64,000 nucleotides of DNA, taken from positions 29,914 through 93,913 of the forward strand of contig CADBZW010000012.1 in the NCBI GenBank assembly GCA_902799345.1. The letters run 5' to 3'. The first letter of the stretch is position 1; each line of letters opens with the position of its first letter. Both the position numbers and the translations under genes were made by a program. Source of the stretch: an uncultured Bacteroidia bacterium (GTDB lineage: Bacteria; Bacteroidota; Bacteroidia; Bacteroidales; F082). Positions 1 to 7,753 of this stretch are shown one piece after another. Under the pieces are notes generated by a model. The model worked only from the letters and a program-made list of their open reading frames with translations, was not told where the DNA came from and did not search any database.

Positions 1-1
1 T

Positions 2-973
2 GCCATGCCACAACTCGATGAAGTCATCATGCGCTCATCGGGTGATGTGTTAGGCAGAGGCCTGATTAAGGGCAAGAACCTCAACCTCGTCGTGTTGGGC
101 TCTGGCGACCTGAAGATGAATGTGGACTACGACACCATCCGTGTTCGGATAAACGGCTCGGGCGATGTCACGCTTATGGGAAACTGTAAGGTGCTGTATG
201 CGGACTTGACTGGCTCAGGCGACTTGAGAATAAATGACTTGAACTGCGACGAAACCTATACCAACGCCACCGGCTCGGGCGACGTGTTGGTGAATAAGTA
301 TGGCAAGGTGATTTCCTACCAATACCAACGGGAACAACGCTTAGGCAAGCAAAGCCGTCTCCTCAACCCGCATTGGAACGGCTTCGAGGCGGGCTTGAAT
401 ATGCTCATCGACCCGTTTGCGGCGAATGTCTATACAGGCCCGCATGAATCGATGGCCATCCGCCCGTTGCGCAGTTGGTATTTCGGTTTCAACCTCGCGG
501 ATATTGGCATCGCTTTCGACCGCAAGAAAATGGTGGGTGTGTTTACGGGCATCGGCCTCGGTTGGAACAACTACAGCTGGAAAAACTATATTAGTATGAC
601 GGTGGAAAACAATGAGTTGGTCAACACATTGCTGCCCGACGACCGCCCCGTGAAAAACAGCAAATTCGGCTTGCTCTACGTCCAAGTTCCGCTGATGATA
701 GAAGTACGCCCCACGCGCCATCTCTATATCGACTTCGGCGTTACGGGTGGTATCCGTGTCGCTGCATGGAATCGCATCAAGTTTTGCGATGGCGAGAACA
801 GGAAGACCTATTCGAACTATCTGACGAACCTGTTCAAATGCGATGCATCGCTGCGCATTGGTGGCGATAACTTGGGATTTTTTGTCAGCTACGCTCTCGT
901 CCCCACCTTTGTCAAGGGGCGTGATGCGGCCAAGGCCCATCCGCTTATGTTAGGGCTTAGCATCAATCTCTGA
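2..973 (+). CDS. GSGD-repeat (DUF2807-like) surface protein with C-terminal beta-barrel, 5' partial
   Basis: The reading frame is open from the first base of the window, so the N-terminus, including any signal peptide, is missing. The first ~100 residues hold at least five short units beginning SGD or GSGD followed by a beta-strand, spaced about 20 residues apart. This is the pattern of the DUF2807 (head GIN) beta-helix. From about residue 120 the chain changes to aromatic-rich alternating strands (WYFGFNLADIGIAF, FGLLYVQVPLMIEV, LYIDFGVTGGIRV) and ends GLSINL, as PorT/OmpA-like outer-membrane barrels do. Inferred role: cell-envelope protein. It is convergent with the ECF sigma/anti-sigma pair; whether that pair controls it cannot be seen. 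The in-frame ATG at 5 is probably internal. Confidence 0.7.
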   Translation, partial: AMPQLDEVIMRSSGDVLGRGLIKGKNLNLVVLGSGDLKMNVDYDTIRVRINGSGDVTLMGNCKVLYADLTGSGDLRINDLNCDETYTNATGSGDVLVNKYGKVISYQYQREQRLGKQSRLLNPHWNGFEAGLNMLIDPFAANVYTGPHESMAIRPLRSWYFGFNLADIGIAFDRKKMVGVFTGIGLGWNNYSWKNYISMTVENNELVNTLLPDDRPVKNSKFGLLYVQVPLMIEVRPTRHLYIDFGVTGGIRVAAWNRIKFCDGENRKTYSNYLTNLFKCDASLRIGGDNLGFFVSYALVPTFVKGRDAAKAHPLMLGLSINL

Positions 974-996
974 TTTTTATATTGCGTGTTTCGTGC

Positions 997-1084
997 CGCT
1001 TTGCGTCATTGCGAGGAGGAACGACGAAGCAATCCAGAGAGATGGTTCCCTGGACTGCTTCGTTCCTCGCAGTGACGCGAAGCG
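997..1084. repeat. Extragenic palindrome, family A, full copy
   Basis: An 88-base imperfect inverted repeat with arms of about 40 bases (997-1037 and 1050-1084) around a short loop. The left arm is identical over 41 bases to 33843-33883. Related copies lie at 18003-18031 and 36379-36492. It sits between the stop codons of two convergent genes, so it may also act as a terminator hairpin, though no T-tract follows. The repeated, palindromic, strictly intergenic form is that of a REP/MITE-type non-autonomous element. No transposase for it is visible in the window. Confidence 0.8.
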
Positions 1085-1159
1085 TGTTAGCGCAATGCGA
1101 CTACAACTTCATTTCATTCTGCGATTTCTGCGTGCCTGATTCTTTCCACGTGCCACAAT

Positions 1160-1969
1160 TCACTCCCCTTGTTTCTCCTGCCAGTGCTCCTTGGCTCCTT
1201 CGAAGTGCTCTTCCGCACGGTAATAGGTCGCCAATGCAGCATCGGCAGAGGCTTTTTTGATTTCCTTCTTGGCAAGATGAAGCCCTGCATTGATGAGGTC
1301 GCCGATGCTTGCATGTCGGCCTTCGGTCATCCGATAGATGCCTCTCCCGATGAGCGAGGTGGGCATCTCTTCTTCAAATGCCGACTCAAAGGCAAGGCTG
1401 GCCAGGGTCGCTTCGCTCTCTAACCTATATCGCAACAATTCAATGTCGGACGTAAGGGCAAAATCGGACGCTTCAAAAGCAGCGATCTCTTGTGCTTTCA
1501 TGGGCGACAATGCCGCAATGGCTTCTATCTCCATTCTTGTCGGCTGGCTTTTGGCCTCTTTCTTTTCGCTTTGGCTTTCGGTGAACGATACCATCCTTTT
1601 GGGCACAATTCGTAATGGGTCTTCCTTTATGGTTAGATGGGGTTGGATGGCCTGCAGCTCGGCAATCGGCTCCACCTTGGGCAATGACTTCTCAGGCCAA
1701 AGCCCGATGGTGAGTAGCAAGCCTGCGGCAGCGGCAGCCGAGGCGATTTTGACATAGAGAGGAATGACTGTGCTTTTTTTCTTCAGACTTTCCTTGCCAT
1801 TGTAAGTGATGGCAGGAGCCGTTACTTGTGGCAGCCCTTCGGTGAGTTCGGCCCAGTCCAAGCCTTGAGCGGCAACGAATTGTTTCAGTTGCTCCGTTTC
1901 GTCGGCGCTGAGGTTGCCGTCGAGGTAGTCGGTGAGATAGGCTTCGTAGTTGTCGGTTGTGATGTTCAT
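1160..1969 (-). CDS. Anti-sigma factor, single-pass membrane protein
   Basis: The 269-residue product begins with a short acidic helical domain (YLTDYLDGNLS at 11-21) of the kind found at the N-terminus of Bacteroidota anti-sigma factors. One hydrophobic segment follows at about 69-91, then a long Lys/Glu/Ala-rich extracytoplasmic region. It starts within the end of the ECF sigma gene (4-base ATGA overlap at 1966-1969), so the two are translationally coupled. This gene order, sigma then membrane protein, is the usual sigma/anti-sigma module. No HxxxCxxC zinc motif is present, so it is not a classic ZAS protein. The role is inferred from position and topology; the signal sensed is unknown. Confidence 0.7.
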   Translation of the reverse strand: MNITTDNYEAYLTDYLDGNLSADETEQLKQFVAAQGLDWAELTEGLPQVTAPAITYNGKESLKKKSTVIPLYVKIASAAAAAGLLLTIGLWPEKSLPKVEPIAELQAIQPHLTIKEDPLRIVPKRMVSFTESQSEKKEAKSQPTRMEIEAIAALSPMKAQEIAAFEASDFALTSDIELLRYRLESEATLASLAFESAFEEEMPTSLIGRGIYRMTEGRHASIGDLINAGLHLAKKEIKKASADAALATYYRAEEHFEGAKEHWQEKQGE

Positions 1970-2463
1970 GGCTCTATGTCGATTAGGTTGTCGATGCTTT
2001 TCAGTTTGCTTTTCAGTGCGGTGCGGGCGCGAAAGATGTTGACTTTCACTTGCGCCTCACTCATCCCCGTGATGTCGCCGATTTCCTGGTAGCTGTAGCC
2101 CTCGTAGTCGCGCAAGAGCAAGGCATGACGCTGCGACTCGGGCAAGGTGGCTAAGGCCTTGTGCAGAATGTCGTTGACATCAGGGTAGGGGATGCTTTTG
2201 GGGTCGGTGAGGGCCGCAAGGTCGTTGAGGTCGCTGGTCTGCATCCGTTGCCTGACTTCGTCAACCATGGCGTGGTGGGCGGTGGTGAAGAGGTAGGATT
2301 TCGCCTTGGCAAAGTCCACCGTCTTGCGCTTCTCCCAAACACGGGCAAAGCTCTCCTGCACCACGTCCTCGGCCTGCTCGCGGTTGCGGAGGCTCGAGAA
2401 CGCGAAGCGGAAGAGCCTGTCGGCATATTGCTCCACGCACTGGTTGAATTGTTCCGCGTTCAC
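1966..2463 (-). CDS. ECF-type RNA polymerase sigma factor
   Basis: Sigma-70 region 2 occupies roughly residues 10-72 (FRFAFSSLRNREQAEDVVQE, then RVWEKR) and region 4 roughly 107-155 (LPESQRHALLLRDYEGYSYQEIG, then MSEAQVKVNIFRARTALKSKL). These direct core RNA polymerase to -10 and -35 elements. The frame is open to 2538, but an ECF-like promoter lies at 2495-2520 inside that extension. The most likely start is therefore the GTG at 2463, giving 165 residues with a normal region 2 immediately at the N-terminus. The gene overlaps the anti-sigma gene by 4 bases. Autoregulation is inferred from the promoter's resemblance to ECF promoters. Confidence 0.85.
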   Translation of the reverse strand: MNAEQFNQCVEQYADRLFRFAFSSLRNREQAEDVVQESFARVWEKRKTVDFAKAKSYLFTTAHHAMVDEVRQRMQTSDLNDLAALTDPKSIPYPDVNDILHKALATLPESQRHALLLRDYEGYSYQEIGDITGMSEAQVKVNIFRARTALKSKLKSIDNLIDIEP

Positions 2464-2494
2464 GGAATGAAGTTTTTCTTTTGTTATGTATGTA

Positions 2495-2520
2495 TTACGG
2501 AGAAATGCGGAAAAAGTTAC
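2495..2520 (-). promoter_or_regulatory. Putative ECF (autoregulatory) promoter
   Basis: Read on the minus strand, GTAAC is followed by 16 bases and then CGTAA. The -35 motif containing AAC and the -10 motif CGT are characteristic of ECF promoters. A start of transcription near 2485-2490 would place the ATG at 2538 upstream of the mRNA and supports the GTG at 2463. This is inferred from motif and spacing. Confidence 0.45.
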
Positions 2521-2534
2521 ACTTGGACAAAAAA

Positions 2535-2580
2535 ACAATCCAACAATTCAACAATTAAACAATCAACACTTCAACAATAA
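2535..2580 (+). repeat. CAACAATTAAAC-type low-complexity leader upstream of lgt
   Basis: A C/A/T-only stretch built from CAACAATTC, AACAATTAAAC and AATCAACA words. Similar stretches precede nusA (7712-7752), the transporter (25188-25240) and the DUF4956 gene (41681-41718), each ending shortly before a start codon. Confidence 0.6.
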
Positions 2581-2584
2581 TCTT

Positions 2585-2592
2585 TACTTTTG
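2585..2592 (+). promoter_or_regulatory. -7 element of lgt
   Basis: TACTTTTG matches the Bacteroidota -7 consensus TAnnTTTG and lies 16 bases before the lgt ATG. No clear -33 TTTG is seen. Confidence 0.5.
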
Positions 2593-2608
2593 CCGAAAAT
2601 TTTAGACT

Positions 2609-3523
2609 ATGTTATTGAACTACATCACTTGGAACGTCGATCCCGTGCTGTTTTCCATCGGGAGCCTCTCTGTCCGTTGGTACGGCTTGCTGTGGGCCTT
2701 GGGCTTTCTCTTTGGTTACTTCATCATGCGCAAAATCTACCGTCGCGAGAAGGTCAGCGACGACTGGCTCGACAGGCTGCTGATTTACATGCTGGTGTTC
2801 ACGGTTTTGGGCGCCCGCTTGGGCCACTGCCTGTTTTATGAGCCGGCGTATTACCTCTCGCATCCGCTGAAGATGTTGGCCATCTGGGAAGGCGGTCTCG
2901 CCAGCCATGGCGGCGCCATCGGCATCCTGTTTTGCCTGTGGCTGTATGTGCGCAATTACAACAAGTCAACTAAAAAAACGAAAGAAGAGAAGCAAAGCAT
3001 CAGCTACCTCTGGATCCTCGACCGTATCGTGGTGGCGGTATGCCTCGTCGGCGCCTTGATTCGTGTGGGCAACGTGATGAACCATGAGATCTATGGCACG
3101 CCAACGTCATTGCCATGGGGCTTCGTTTTCTTGCGCGGCGCGGAGCAGTTTTGCGGCACTGTCGACGACTACACCGCCTGCAACGCGTGGGAGGCGCCTT
3201 GTCCCCCGAGCGAGTGGTTGCCTTGCCACCCGACGGGACTTTACGAGGCCTTCTTCTGCCTCGTGGCGATGGGCATTCTCTTGTGGATGTACTACAAGCG
3301 CGACCTTGGCAACAAGCAGCCCGGCCTGATGTTTGGCACCTTCCTCGTCATCATCTTCGGCTCGCGCATCGGCATCGAGTTTCTGAAGAATGTCCAAGTC
3401 GACTTCGAGCGCAACATGACCTTCGACATGGGGCAGTGGCTTAGCATTCCTTTTGTGCTTGTCGGCATCGGGATGATTGTATGGAGCTTCGTGAATAGGA
3501 AGAAAGCAGAAAGCCAAGCCTGA
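2609..3523 (+). CDS. lgt: Phosphatidylglycerol-prolipoprotein diacylglyceryl transferase
   Basis: Transfers diacylglycerol from phosphatidylglycerol to the lipobox cysteine of prolipoproteins in the inner membrane. This is the first step in maturing lipoproteins such as those at 12028, 39560, 43395 and 57418. The 304-residue protein is multi-spanning and holds the Lgt signatures: GARLGH at 68-73, EGGLASHGGA at 94-103 with the conserved His100, and the RVGNVMNHEIYG segment at 152-163. A hydrophilic insert rich in Lys/Glu/Thr at about 118-130 makes it slightly longer than the E. coli enzyme, as is common in Bacteroidota. The gene stands alone, with a terminator shared with the convergent downstream gene. 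Confidence 0.96.
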   Translation: MLLNYITWNVDPVLFSIGSLSVRWYGLLWALGFLFGYFIMRKIYRREKVSDDWLDRLLIYMLVFTVLGARLGHCLFYEPAYYLSHPLKMLAIWEGGLASHGGAIGILFCLWLYVRNYNKSTKKTKEEKQSISYLWILDRIVVAVCLVGALIRVGNVMNHEIYGTPTSLPWGFVFLRGAEQFCGTVDDYTACNAWEAPCPPSEWLPCHPTGLYEAFFCLVAMGILLWMYYKRDLGNKQPGLMFGTFLVIIFGSRIGIEFLKNVQVDFERNMTFDMGQWLSIPFVLVGIGMIVWSFVNRKKAESQA

Positions 3524-3542
3524 GTTTGTCTTGATAATGCAA

Positions 3543-3581
3543 AAAAAATCAGCGTCCGGAATCTTCCGAACGCTGATTTTT
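3543..3581. terminator. Bidirectional intrinsic terminator between lgt and the DUF2723 gene
   Basis: AAAATCAGCGT and ACGCTGATTTTT form a long stem, with an inner CGGAA/TTCCG pair, flanked by A-tract and T-tract. It can terminate both convergent genes. Confidence 0.85.
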
Positions 3582-3598
3582 CGTTTAGCGTAGTTGGA

Positions 3599-6500
3599 TT
3601 ATTCATCCAAATAGTAGCTGCTGAGGAAACCGTTCAACCGGTCGGTGATCAGCCCTTCCATCTCGGTGCGCTTGTATTTGGTGGCAACCTTTTGGAAATG
3701 GTGGAGCAGACTGATGCCTTCTTCCAGATCTTCATTGTAATACTCCCTGAACTTCGGCTTCATGTTTCCATAATACTGCACCTTGTCGCTGTAGTTGTTG
3801 ACCAGCTTCATCATATATTCGTCGCCCTTCAGCGTGTCGCCGCAGACGTAGTACATCTCGGGGAACTGATAGGTGCGGATTTCGGCGGGGAACTTCTTGT
3901 CGGGGAAGAACTCCTGGAACTTGTCCATCACGATGACGGCCGAGTCGTATTGTTGGTGGTTGACCAAAGCCTGCGCCAAGCGTGAATAGGCCAACTGCGC
4001 ATATTGGATTTCGCGCACACTCTCACGGTCGGGCACCACGCCGTCCTGGTTCATGCTGCCCCAGTTGACGATGCCCTCGTTGGCCTTGTTGACCAATAGG
4101 TCGTAGCTGCCTTTGCGATACACGCCGCCTCGGTAGCCTTTTACGTAGTCCTCGGCTTCGACAGGCATGAAACGGTAGGCCAAGCCTTCCATGTGCAAGT
4201 ATTTTTCGATGCCCAAGGAACTCGACATATCACTGAACGAGGTGAAATACACGGGGCGTTCCCAATTGTTGGTGGCCATGAAGTCGAGGAGCATGAGCGC
4301 GTTCTTATAGATGGCTCTGCTGTCCTTGATGTCCCAATCAATTTCGTCGACGATGCGGTCGGCCAGCTCGGGTGGCACGATGCCGTTGCGCAGGCAGGCT
4401 TCCTTGTCGACGGTGATTTTCACGCTACGGCAAGGGATGTAGTTGTAGGAGCCGCCTGGATAGCGTTTCACGGCCTTGGGGTTGTGGATGAAGTCGATGA
4501 CTTGCTTGAGTTCCACACGTTTGCCTTTGAAGTATTCTTCTTCCTCGATGAGCACTTGCTCATTGACGCCATTGTCGTATTCCTTAGCAGTCAGCGTGAG
4601 CGGCAATGGGTCGGATTCATACACCTTGCGGTCCATCTGGTGGACGTACCAATAGCCGCTCGACAGCATGAAGTTGCACACGCGCACGTCGGTGCGGAAG
4701 CCTTCCACCTCTTGCACGTACCACAAGGGGAAGGTGTCGTTGTCGCCACGGGTGAAGATAACCGAGTTGGGCGGCAGCTGTGCGAGGTAGTTTCTTGCCC
4801 AGTCGCGTGCCGAGGTCTTGCCAGAGCGGTTGTGCTCTTCCCAGCCATTGGCGGCCAACACGCAGGGCACTGCAAGGAAGCAGAGCGCCCCCACCAAGAT
4901 GGTGGTAATCATGCTTTGTTTCTTTGTCAACTTGTTGATGCCATCAATAATGGCGATGACACCGAAGCCAATCCAGATAGCGAAGGCGTAGAACGAGCCG
5001 GCGTATGAATAGTCACGTTCACGCGGCTGGTTGGGTGTTTGGTTCAGGTAGATGATGATGGCCAAACCGGTGAGGAAGAATAGCAGGAAAATAATCCAGC
5101 TCTGCTTCAGGTCGTTTTTGAGAAGCCAGAACAAGCCAATCAAGCCGAGGATGAGGGGCAGGAAGTAGTATGTCGTACGTCCTGGGTTCTGCAAGCAGGC
5201 AGGGATGTTGTCCTGGTCGCCGAGTCGGGCATTGTCGATGAAGCTGATGCCGCTCAGCCAGTTGCCGTGGTTCAGCTCGCCTTGGCTCTCAATGTCGTTC
5301 TGACGGCCCACAAAGTTCCACATGAAATAGCGCCAATACATCCAGTTGCATTGGTAGCTGATGAAGAATTTGAGGTTTTGCCCGAAGGTGGGCTTGCTGA
5401 CGTTGACCGTTTCGCCCAAGTAGTTCCTGACGCGCAGGTTTTCGCCCTCGATGTTGCCGTTCGGGCCCTTGCGATAGTTCTCGTATGTCTTTTTGTGTGA
5501 GCCACCTGGTTGCATACTCCACATGCGCGGGAAGAGGGTTTTCATCTCGTCGGCATACTCGGGCTTGCTGCGTTTTCCGTCGTCGGTGATGACGTAACGA
5601 CCGGCTTCTTTGTCCTTGACGTATGTCGGGGCATTGTCGACCCAGTCGGAAATCGGGGCGTTGTAGTAAGGCCCATAAAGCAACGGCCAACTGCCATATT
5701 GGTCGCGGTTGATGTACGACAGCATCGAAAGGGCTTCCTTGGGCTCGTTCTCGTTGATGGGCGTGTTGGTGTTGGCGCGGATGATCAGCATGAAGAACGA
5801 GGAATAGCCAATCAGGATGAACATGAAGGCGAGGATGGCGGTGTTCCAAATCACCTTGCCGCGTTTGGCCGTGTACCAAAGTCCCCAAATGATGAGGCCG
5901 ATGATGATGGCGAAATACACGATGGAGCCGAGGTTGAACGGTGCGCCGAGGGTGTTCACGAAGAACAGCTCCGTCTTACCCGCCAGGTTGATGATTTGCG
6001 GCACGAGGAACATGTTGAGGAACCACAGCAGCACCAATGAGACCACGCCAGCCAGCAAGAAGCCGCCAAACGAGGTCTTCTTCCACTTCTTGAAATACAC
6101 CACGTAAACAATGGCGGGCACGCACAGCAAGTTGAGCAGGTGGACACCGATGGACAAGCCGACGAGGAACGCGATGAAGATAAACCATCGGTAGCTCTTC
6201 GGGTCGTCGGCCACTTGTTCCCACTTCAGGATGGCCCAGAAGGTGACAGCGGTGAAGAACGACGACATGGCATAGACCTCGCCTTCCACGGCGTTGAACC
6301 AAAACGACTCGGTGAAGGTGTAAGCCACGGCGCCGATGAATCCGGCCAGCAGCACACCTATTTTATTAACCCATGGAGCATCTTCGCCTTCCTTCATCCA
6401 CACTTTGCGAGCCATCATCGTGATGGTCCAGAAGAGGAAGACGATGGTGAGGCCGCTGCAGATGGCCGACATCACGTTGACCATCATGGCTACCTTGGTG

Positions 6501-6712
6501 ACGTCGCCACCGGCAAAGAGCGTGAAGAAACGCCCAATCATCTGGAACAAAGGTGCCCCAGGCGGGTGACCCACTTGAAGTTTGTAAGCCGTTGAGATGT
6601 ACTCGCCGCAGTCCCACCAACTCACGGTAGGCTCAAGCGTGAGGAAATACACGACGGTGGCGATGATGCCTGCCAACCATCCTGTAATGTTGTTTAACCT
6701 TTTGAAAGTCAT
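3599..6712 (-). CDS. DUF2723 family membrane protein (GT117, protein O-mannosyltransferase-like)
   Basis: The 1037-residue protein starts with the conserved DUF2723 block: LTEP-like LEPTVSWWDCGEYI at about 25-39, then QVGHPPGAPLF at about 47-57. Acidic residues in the first extracytoplasmic loop are typical of GT-C fold glycosyltransferases. Roughly ten or more hydrophobic segments fill residues 10-620. The C-terminal ~400 residues are soluble and end in a helical, TPR-like region (YSRLAQALVNHQQYDSAVIV). The family is broad in Bacteroidota and related to TMEM260 and protein O-mannosyltransferases. Transfer of a sugar to secreted proteins is inferred, not proven for bacterial members. The gene is monocistronic between the terminator at 3543-3581 and a -7 element at 6769-6776. 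Confidence 0.88.
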   Translation of the reverse strand: MTFKRLNNITGWLAGIIATVVYFLTLEPTVSWWDCGEYISTAYKLQVGHPPGAPLFQMIGRFFTLFAGGDVTKVAMMVNVMSAICSGLTIVFLFWTITMMARKVWMKEGEDAPWVNKIGVLLAGFIGAVAYTFTESFWFNAVEGEVYAMSSFFTAVTFWAILKWEQVADDPKSYRWFIFIAFLVGLSIGVHLLNLLCVPAIVYVVYFKKWKKTSFGGFLLAGVVSLVLLWFLNMFLVPQIINLAGKTELFFVNTLGAPFNLGSIVYFAIIIGLIIWGLWYTAKRGKVIWNTAILAFMFILIGYSSFFMLIIRANTNTPINENEPKEALSMLSYINRDQYGSWPLLYGPYYNAPISDWVDNAPTYVKDKEAGRYVITDDGKRSKPEYADEMKTLFPRMWSMQPGGSHKKTYENYRKGPNGNIEGENLRVRNYLGETVNVSKPTFGQNLKFFISYQCNWMYWRYFMWNFVGRQNDIESQGELNHGNWLSGISFIDNARLGDQDNIPACLQNPGRTTYYFLPLILGLIGLFWLLKNDLKQSWIIFLLFFLTGLAIIIYLNQTPNQPRERDYSYAGSFYAFAIWIGFGVIAIIDGINKLTKKQSMITTILVGALCFLAVPCVLAANGWEEHNRSGKTSARDWARNYLAQLPPNSVIFTRGDNDTFPLWYVQEVEGFRTDVRVCNFMLSSGYWYVHQMDRKVYESDPLPLTLTAKEYDNGVNEQVLIEEEEYFKGKRVELKQVIDFIHNPKAVKRYPGGSYNYIPCRSVKITVDKEACLRNGIVPPELADRIVDEIDWDIKDSRAIYKNALMLLDFMATNNWERPVYFTSFSDMSSSLGIEKYLHMEGLAYRFMPVEAEDYVKGYRGGVYRKGSYDLLVNKANEGIVNWGSMNQDGVVPDRESVREIQYAQLAYSRLAQALVNHQQYDSAVIVMDKFQEFFPDKKFPAEIRTYQFPEMYYVCGDTLKGDEYMMKLVNNYSDKVQYYGNMKPKFREYYNEDLEEGISLLHHFQKVATKYKRTEMEGLITDRLNGFLSSYYLDE

Positions 6713-6768
6713 AACGATATAAGAACTTTTTGTTGATTTTTTGCTTTAAAATGGTCTTGACCAAACTG

Positions 6769-6776
6769 CAAAAATA
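6769..6776 (-). promoter_or_regulatory. -7 element of the DUF2723 gene
   Basis: On the minus strand this reads TATTTTTG, matching TAnnTTTG, about 57 bases before the ATG. Confidence 0.5.
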
Positions 6777-6869
6777 CGGATTTTTGTCTTACCTTTATGG
6801 AAAAAACGGCAAAATCGGCTTTTGCAGTATCTGATAGGAACTTTTTTTTCAAAAAAATGAAAAAAACTC

Positions 6870-6899
6870 TTGCTTGTAACAAAATTAGTTGTACTTTTG
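6870..6899 (+). promoter_or_regulatory. Promoter of tRNA-Gln
   Basis: TTG at 6870-6872, a 19-base spacer and TACTTTTG at 6892-6899 match the Bacteroidota -33/-7 promoter. The predicted start falls about 17 bases before the mature tRNA. Confidence 0.65.
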
Positions 6900-6922
6900 C
6901 AGCCGCATTCGGGAACGAATGA

Positions 6923-6993
6923 TGTCGAGTGGTGTAATGGCAGCACTGCAGATTTTGGTTCTGCCTGTCAAGGTTCGAATCCTTGCTCGACAA
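6923..6993 (+). tRNA. tRNA-Gln (anticodon TTG)
   Basis: The 7-bp acceptor stem pairs TGTCGAG (6923-6929) with CTCGACA (6986-6992), followed by discriminator A. The anticodon stem is GCAGA/TCTGC around loop TTTTGGT, with anticodon TTG at 6955-6957. The T-arm contains GGTTCGAATCC. The CCA end is not encoded. The gene has its own promoter and is followed by a terminator. Confidence 0.95.
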
Positions 6994-6995
6994 CT

Positions 6996-7029
6996 TAAGG
7001 TGGAAGAAAAGATAAGGTGGAAGAAAAGA
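6996..7029 (+). repeat. Perfect 17-bp tandem duplication
   Basis: The word TAAGGTGGAAGAAAAGA occurs at 6996-7012 and again at 7013-7029, directly after the tRNA. The second copy forms part of the 5' side of the terminator stem. Confidence 0.8.
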
Positions 7030-7057
7030 CCTGCTACTTTGAGTAACAGGTCTTTTT
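7024..7057 (+). terminator. Intrinsic terminator after tRNA-Gln
   Basis: AAAAGACCTG pairs with CAGGTCTTTT, with a further TACT/AGTA pairing inside the loop, and runs into a T-tract. Confidence 0.85.
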
Positions 7058-7092
7058 GTTGTTGAAAAGGACATGAGGCTTGTCTTCTTGGT

Positions 7093-7176
7093 GTCATTGC
7101 GGACTTGATCCGCAATCTCCTGAAAAAGAAGAGAAACCGATAAGGCAGGAGATGGCGGATGTTCCTCCGCCATGAC
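7093..7176. repeat. Extragenic palindrome, family B, in the rimP leader
   Basis: An 84-base imperfect inverted repeat whose ~30-base arms begin GTCATTGCGGAC and end CCGCCATGAC. The second copy, in the opposite orientation, is at 37514-37598. Each arm itself contains a small palindrome (TTGCGGACTTGATCCGCAA), so the RNA could fold as two short or one long hairpin. Confidence 0.8.
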
Positions 7177-7217
7177 GACCAAGAGAGTATATAAACGATG
7201 TATCAACATAAACAATA

Positions 7218-7673
7218 ATGATAGCGAAAGAACAAATAACCGTCTTGTGTGAAGAAGCCCTTGCTGGCACCGACCGCTTCCTAGTGGAAGTGAAGGTGAA
7301 ACCTAACAACGTGATTGAGGTCTATGTGGACTCCGACACGGCTGTCAACATAGACCATTGCGCCGAGTTGAGTCGCTTTATCAACGAGAAACTCGACCGC
7401 GATGTGGAAGACTACGAGTTGAGCGTGCTGTCTTGGGGTCTCTCGGGTGCCTTGAAGATGGACCGCCAACTGCAGAAATATGTGGGCAAGGACGTGGAAG
7501 TGAAGACGAAGGAGACGGGCAAGATGCAAGGCAAGCTGGTGAGCTTCGATGCAGAGAAAGTGGAATTTGCTCCTGCACCCAAGAAAACCTCCAGGAAGAG
7601 AACCGTCGAGGAACCTGTCAACCTGTTCTTTGAACGCAATAAAGTGGAAATCAAACCCGCAATAATCTTTTAG
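7218..7673 (+). CDS. rimP: Ribosome maturation factor RimP
   Basis: Assists assembly of the 30S subunit. The 151-residue length and the position directly before nusA-infB are standard for rimP. The N-terminal domain ends in the family block NIDHCAELSRFINEKLDRD, followed by the L-S-W-G-L-S-G-A-L-K segment (usually SSPGL) at about 74-83. The C-terminal domain is a small SH3-like barrel (VGKDVEVKTKETGKMQGKL). The Pro of the usual SSPGL motif is replaced by Trp here, a divergence rather than a defect. No own -7 box is seen; transcription may come from upstream through the palindrome. Confidence 0.9.
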   Translation: MIAKEQITVLCEEALAGTDRFLVEVKVKPNNVIEVYVDSDTAVNIDHCAELSRFINEKLDRDVEDYELSVLSWGLSGALKMDRQLQKYVGKDVEVKTKETGKMQGKLVSFDAEKVEFAPAPKKTSRKRTVEEPVNLFFERNKVEIKPAIIF

Positions 7674-7680
7674 CCATAAA

Positions 7681-7752
7681 AGTCCCGCGTCCCGCAGTCC
7701 CGCGTCTCGCGTCAACAATCAACGATTAAACAATCAACAATCAACAACATAA
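7681..7752 (+). repeat. 15-bp tandem repeat plus CAACAATTAAAC-type leader before nusA
   Basis: AGTCCCGCGTCCCGC (7681-7695) is followed by a copy with one change (7696-7710). Then comes a C/A/T-rich stretch of CAACAATCAACGATTAAAC-like words up to nusA. Both lie between rimP and nusA. Confidence 0.65.
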
Positions 7753-7753
7753 A

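Noticed and set aside
982-1260. 92-codon plus-strand frame after the first gene
   Set aside because: It consists of the family A palindrome translated and then the antisense of the anti-sigma gene.
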